Assembly (NCBI RefSeq): GCF_020509005.1
Contig: NC_063012.1
Coordinates: forward strand, 620,001 to 684,000
Direction of reading: 5' to 3'
From: Fulvia fulva
Lineage: Eukaryota > Ascomycota > Dothideomycetes > Mycosphaerellales > Mycosphaerellaceae
Length of the DNA stretch: 64,000 nt
Part shown: positions 59,361 through 64,000 of the stretch, piece after piece
Layout: every line of letters starts with the position of its first letter
How positions within the stretch are numbered: position 1 is the stretch's first letter
The notes under the pieces: model-generated
Told to the model about the DNA's origin: nothing
Seen by the model: only the letters and a program-made list of their open reading frames with translations
Databases searched by the model: none
Made by a program: the position numbers and the translations under genes

Positions 59361-59892
59361 AGTTCTTATATTATACTAGTACTCTTTTATCCTATTTAGG
59401 TTGTGATCCCTATCTAGGTTTTTAACGAGACTAGTTAGTTTAGAAAACCTTCGTACTCTTTTTCCTTTATTAAAGGTTTTTTAACGAGACAAAGTACTTA
59501 ATAAGGCGTTAATCAGCGTAAAACGACCCTTAATTATAGAGCTATATATAGGCCTTGATCCTAGAACTTAGTTAGGGGTAATAGTAATTAGTTGGCACTT
59601 TCATTGTTTTTCTTTAGAGGGACGTCTTTAGAAAAAGTCATAATTTTCGAATTTTAGAAATTCGATTATAAAATAACGGCTAATCCTACTACTATTAACC
59701 GAGATTTAGGATACTTTACTTAAGTATACCTGAAAGGTTTTGTAGTCTAGTAGGGTAAAGAGCTGTTATTAATCCTAGAATAAGCCGTTTTTAACCTATT
59801 ACTTTTATAAAGTAATATTAAGAGGCAATTCGAGCTAAAGTACTATTATATATTTAAGAGCCTAGAATTATCTAGAATTAGCGAAGTACGTA
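59361..59892 (+). other. Copia-3 3' non-coding region, first part
   Basis: No gene recognised. A short repeated block (TTTTTAACGAGAC at about 59419 and TTTTTTAACGAGAC at about 59470) is present. The length is unusual for a copia 3' UTR. Confidence 0.5.
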
Positions 59893-60398
59893 TATTAGAT
59901 TATAAGCTTTATATAGCTACTTAGCGAGATATACTATTATAAAGCGGTAGACTATTAAATCCAATAGATTCTAACAACCCGTAAGCTCCTAGCATTGCTA
60001 GAATCGTACGGAAATGCTTGTCTACGCCGTGATAGGCTAGTGCCGGACTACCGGCTCATAGTATCTTTAGAACTAGCTATGTTCTAATTATATTAAAATC
60101 TAGAACGCTATAGGTGGTCTAGAAGACAAGCTATAGAATTTAATAGAATCTATAAGATATAACTTCTTACAAATCCGCTTCTTATTATAGATATACTACG
60201 TAATAGATTACGTAGTATAGAAGGTTCTAGGAGTCTATAATCGAATATAAATATGAGTAGAATAAGCCCTCTAGATAGGATAAGTAACAAAGCAAGTCTA
60301 CTACTCTTAACTACTACAACCTCGACTATTATACTCGACTCATTACGACTATCTACGAATATCCTAAGGCTAGCTTCCGCTACGAACACCTTTTAATA
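59893..60398 (+). repeat. Solo LTR of the Copia-3 family
   Basis: A 506-bp LTR with its own target duplication ACGTA (59888-59892 and 60399-60403). This marks a separate insertion that lost its body by LTR-LTR recombination. It lies inside the 3' region of Copia-3. Confidence 0.88.
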
Positions 60399-60403
60399 AC
60401 GTA

Positions 60404-60804
60404 CCTACCTTATAAGGATAAGAATACTAAAACGTTTTAGGTTTCAAGGCGTAAAGTCGCTAAAACGGTAGGGTTACCCCCGTTAAAAGTACCTTAATCC
60501 TAGAAAATTAGGAACGACGTTTCAAGTCTATAAGGAATAACTATAGCGAAGCTTTACTATAGTTAAGAAGAGGTCTTTAACCTAGCTTAAGGATTATATC
60601 CGACTAGGAGGACGGTATATCCTAAAGACTCTCTTAAAATCGCGCGTACTTAATACCTTATAGCTATCTATACTTTAGAAAAGAGTATAGGAAATAGGCT
60701 ATTTACCTAAAGAGGGAGAGAGTCGTCTCTTTAGCCTAAAAACCCCTTAGTAGAAAGGTATTCTCGCCTTAATAGGTAGTATCAATATAAAGCTTATAGG
60801 GGTG
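60404..60804 (+). other. Copia-3 3' non-coding region, second part
   Basis: No gene recognised. It ends CTTATAGGGGTG just before the LTR, which is weakly like a polypurine tract. Confidence 0.45.
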
Positions 60805-61310
60805 TATTAGTTTATAAGCTTTATATAGCTACTTAGCAAGAGATACTATTATAAAGCGGTAGACTATCAAATCCGATAGATTCTAACAACCCGTAAGCTT
60901 CTAGTATCGCTAGGATCGTACTGAAATGCTTATCTAGGCCGTAATGGGCTAGCGCCGGACTACCGGCTTATAGTATCTTTAGAACTAGCTATGTTCTAAT
61001 TATATTAAAATCTAGAACGCTCTAGGTGGTCTAGAAGACAAGCTATAGAATTTAATAGAATCTACGAGATATAACTTCTTACAAATCCGCTTCTTATTAT
61101 AAATATACTACGTAATAGATTACGTAGTATAGAAGGCTCTAGGAGTCTATAATCGAATATAAATAAGAGTAGAATAAGGCCTCTAGATAGGACAAGCAAC
61201 AAAGCAAGTCTACTACTCTTAAGTACTATAACCTCGACTATTATACTCGACTTATTACGACTATCTATAAATATCCAAAGGCTAGCTTCCGCTACGAACA
61301 CCTTTTAATA
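60805..61310 (+). repeat. 3' LTR of Copia-3 (506 bp)
   Basis: TATTAGTTTATAAGC to CCTTTTAATA. It is taken as the partner of the LTR at 42630 because it follows a purine-rich stretch and lacks its own duplication (GGGTG before, TTTAA after). Confidence 0.75.
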
Positions 61311-61399
61311 TTTAAAAGATACTAGACGAGGCGATAAGTATCGCTAATAGTAAAGAAGGATAGAAGGCCGTATATACGGACTTTCTACTTACTTTACCG

Positions 61400-63330
61400 T
61401 AGCTTTATCGGTTAGTTATAAAGCAGATACCGCGCTTAATCCCTAAGATTAATATACTTAACAAACTAGCTGTTTCCGCTACTATTAACAATAACCTTAT
61501 TTAGAAAATAGTGGAAATAAGTATTCGGGCTTACTAACGAGGTCTCGCGGCGGAGGTTAAATCCTTTAACCCTAGTAAAAATCAAAGGTCTATATAACTA
61601 GAGAACCCCGATCGCGTGCCTAGACTATAGGCTTACTTAATATAGGGCCCGTAGTTATAGAACCGTAAGTAGTCTAAAGCGCTTAATAGGTACTATTATA
61701 ACTATAGTAGTACGGAACATTAGGCTAATAGGTGCCCCGCGATACTTTTCCTTATCTTATAAGGGTATATCTTTTTAGCGACGAATAACTAGTAGTACCT
61801 AGGAAAGAAGACCGATCTAAATCCCCCTAAGTTCAACTTCCGACGGGACTATAGCAAACCTAAGCTCCTTTATATACTTCCGTAGCTTAAGGAATACTAT
61901 AGCCCGATTCTATTTAATAAGGATATAAAAATCCCTTCACTTCGGAAACAATAGATAGGTCGAGATTATACTATTGTCTTAAGCGTAAAGCTTCCTAACT
62001 ACTCTAAACCTCTACCTAATAACCGACACCTTATAGAATAGGGCCCTAAAGATGTTAGATCTAGGTAGTAACCGACGGCCGCTAGTAGTTACTAGATCTA
62101 GTTTAAGGAAGAAGAAGAACCGGTTCTATAAGGGAGTAGGATTATAAACTACGACGAGGTTAAGGTTAAGGCCTACCTAATCTAGAGTAATAAATCTCGA
62201 GGTAAAGCTCTAGTAGGAATTATAAAGAACCTAAATCCTCGAACTAGGTCTAGTATATAGGCATTAAGGGTACGAGCCGAGGCCGCTAAAGCTATACAAT
62301 AAGAACTTAAAGAGGAGATCCGGTAGGAAGAACTCGGTTAGTAGGAGGTAGAGATGATTAGAGACGCCGGTTCTAGGGCTAGTAGAAGCTAGTTAACGGT
62401 AGCGCTAGGGGAGACTCTTAGAAGGACACCTAAGCCTCGAGCTAAGTTAGGGCCTACGCCCTCGGAATAGCCGGTAGGGCCTATTAATACCCTATTCGTA
62501 TAGCGTAAACGGCTATAGAATATAAAGACGATAAGGATTAATAACTACGTCCGACAGTACGGTATAGGAGATAGGCCCGTTACTAAGGAGGAGGGAGTGA
62601 CCTATTAGATTGATCGAATCCTTTAGACTACGTTTCTAAACGTTAATACCCGGGACTAGTTTCGGTATAGTCGCTAGTTTAAGACTACCTTGTTTAGTAG
62701 AGTAGTAAATACCCCTAATCTATAGTCTAAGCTTATTACCGTCCGTAAGTTAGCTAGCTAAGAAGGGACTAAAGTCCGTACGAGTTATATTGCTACCTAT
62801 AAAGACGAGGGAGAAGCGGCTAATAAAGAGGTCTTTCGGGATGATTATCAAGCTCGCTTTATAGGTATGTTCTTAACAATATTATGTAGTAAGGATACTA
62901 TCCCTACCGCCGAGTTATACGAGAACATTAAAAAGATCGGTCTCTCTAGTATACTAGACGATTTTTTAATAGTACCTAGCCCTTAGGTAGTTACTAAGCT
63001 TAGGACTAGTAAAGGTTAGACTCGAGCCCTACTTAACGAGGGATCTAAAGTCAACATTATTAGCCCGAGGATAGTATATAAGTTTGGCTTGCCTATCGTA
63101 CCTAGCGCCTACTTATCCTTTCGAGGAGCGGGTAGAAGAGCGAAGTTTAAGGGGGTAATTTTAAAGCTTAATACTTAGGTGTTTAGTATATACTACTAGA
63201 TCGATATATTTGTCTCCGCTAATCTAGATTCGCCTACGATTCTTAGCCGCCCTTAGTATAGAAAGGTACGACTAATAGGCTATAACTACGACGATAGATT
63301 ATAGGAGGGAACAATTGCTAGTAGGAAAGG
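61400..63330 (+). pseudogene. Gag-protease remnant of an unclassified LTR retroelement
   Basis: At 61694-61741 the frame reads RYYYNYSSTEH*ANRC, a CX2CX4HX4C zinc knuckle with two Cys turned to Tyr. A long charged region follows. At about 63024-63070 there is a retropepsin-like block ALLNEGSKVNIIS, where RIP has probably turned the catalytic Asp of a D-x-G motif into Asn. Its downstream segment (FGLPIVPSAYLSF) fits a protease. No reverse transcriptase is seen before the pogo remnant at 63458, which may have inserted here. The family does not match the gypsy or copia elements in this window. Limits are approximate. Confidence 0.55.
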
Positions 63331-63457
63331 TAAAAGTATAATATTTACGGCTATTAACGTACTTTACTACTAAGCGGGCTATACTACCGAGCGGGCTACT
63401 TTTACTAAGAACTATACTACTTCTATAGATATAGCTATATAACTACTATTATATCGT
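63331..63457. other. Unassigned sequence before the pogo gene
   Basis: Should contain the 5' end of the pogo element. TATAGATATAGCTATATA near 63424-63441 is palindrome-like, but I could not confirm a terminal inverted repeat. Confidence 0.35.
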
Positions 63458-64000
63458 ATATTGTCTTTAAACGAGGCCAAACTGACCTTAGCTGTCTACG
63501 CTACGAAACGCGACGCGATAATCACGAATCGACTTGCTATAAAGGTATACGACGCGTCTCGAACTATACTAGGGTATCGATTAGATAGACGACCTCCTCG
63601 GGGTGACTACGAGCCTAATTCGAAGAAGCTTATAGAGCTAGAAGAGAGGGTGATACTTAAGTATATACTCGAGCTAGATCTTAGAGGTTTCCCGCTATTA
63701 AAGGCTAGTATACGAGTAATAGCCGATTTATTACTATAAGAGAAGGGTCTTAAGCCCGCTAGTCTCAATTAGATAGACGGGTTTATTAGGTAACATCGTG
63801 AGCTAAAGGTTTGTATAATACGTAGATACGATCGTTAGCGAGCCCTAATTTAAGATCTAGACGTTATCGAGAAGTAGTTCTTGCTTGTACGTAATATAAA
63901 GGAGAAGTATAGTATCCTTAACTAGGACACCTATAACTTCGACGAGATAGGGTTTATAATAGGTATTATTACGTCTTAGAGCGTCGTTACGGGTTTAGAA
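63458..64000 (+). pseudogene. Fot1/pogo transposase, N-terminal half, truncated by window end
   Basis: The N-terminal DNA-binding part of a fungal Tc1/mariner (Fot1/pogo) transposase. It has a psq-type helix-turn-helix (NEAKLTLAVYATK..., then IKVYDASRTILGYRLD) and a CENP-B/Tc5-type helix-turn-helix (NSKKLIELEERVILKYI). After TAA at 63737 it continues in frame through the RYDR*RAL block to YNFDEIGFIIG at about 63928-63960. That block holds the first catalytic Asp of the DDE domain (family norm FDETGF). The reading frame opens at TTG 63461. The codon before is ATA, which could be ATG changed by RIP. The gene runs beyond the window. Confidence 0.85.

Larger units (their letters stand above)
42630..61310 (+). 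mobile_element. Copia-3: Ty1/copia element with nested insertions
   Basis: The element runs from a 506-bp LTR (42630-43135), through a primer-binding site and gag-pol broken by LINE-B and Gypsy-3, to a long 3' region and a 506-bp LTR (60805-61310). Removing LINE-B and Gypsy-3 with one copy of each duplication restores the reading frame exactly (…SIAYYRNP|SPKK… and …GIST|GLNT…). Outer flanks do not match (GAGTA before, TTTAA after). The pairing of the two LTRs is therefore likely but not proven. Confidence 0.85.

Noticed and set aside
1..64000. Searched for CRISPR arrays, operons, host metabolic genes and RNA genes.
   Set aside because: No regularly spaced repeats, no host-like coding sequence and no tRNA or rRNA folds seen; every recognisable coding stretch belongs to a transposable element.

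Overview
This window is a 64 kb block of transposable elements from a filamentous ascomycete (Pezizomycotina). I found no host gene, tRNA or rRNA. Two things point to this group. First, most of the sequence has lost almost all CA and TG dinucleotides and gained TA (bases 1-60 hold no CA, no TG and ten TA). That is the signature of repeat-induced point mutation (RIP), which turns CpA into TpA on either strand. Second, the element families are typical of such fungi: Tad1-like LINEs, chromovirus Ty3/gypsy elements, Ty1/copia elements, Fot1/pogo and hAT transposons. RIP has turned Gln and Trp codons into TAG/TAA, Cys into Tyr and catalytic Asp into Asn, so nearly all the coding regions are pseudogenes whose families are still readable.

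Layout from left to right. 1-4139: 3' part of a gypsy chromovirus (Gypsy-1, +). 4140-4570: C-terminal remnant of a pogo transposase. 5087-6623: 3' end of a lightly mutated LINE (LINE-E, +). 6735-11879: heavily mutated LINE-A (+), holding a small minus-strand LINE fragment (8596-9229). 11880-28500: LINE-C (-), split by Copia-2 (12654-18212, TSD CCCCG) and by Gypsy-2 (19467-25757, TSD CTAGG). 28540-28668: a junction built of short pieces of three elements. 28669-29311: an inverted Copia-3 gag-pro fragment. 29312-32954: lightly mutated LINE-D (-). 32955-38571: Copia-1 (-), complete and unmutated, with identical 236-bp LTRs, TSD TTATA and one open gag-pol frame of 1543 codons. 38870-41225: hAT transposase remnant. 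41872-42629: 5' end of a second Copia-2. 42630-61310: Copia-3 (+), an 18.7-kb nest holding LINE-B (45913-50908), Gypsy-3 (52833-59124, TSD GTACG) and a solo LTR (59893-60398, TSD ACGTA). 61400-63330: gag-protease remnant of an unclassified LTR element. 63458-64000: N-terminal half of a Fot1/pogo transposase that runs off the window.

The elements form layers of insertion and mutation rather than a pathway. Only Copia-1 could still make its proteins (capsid, protease, integrase, reverse transcriptase, RNase H). It must have arrived after the surrounding copies were mutated and has not been through RIP itself. Boundaries of degraded coding regions are approximate. Boundaries fixed by LTR ends and target-site duplications are exact to within a base or so.
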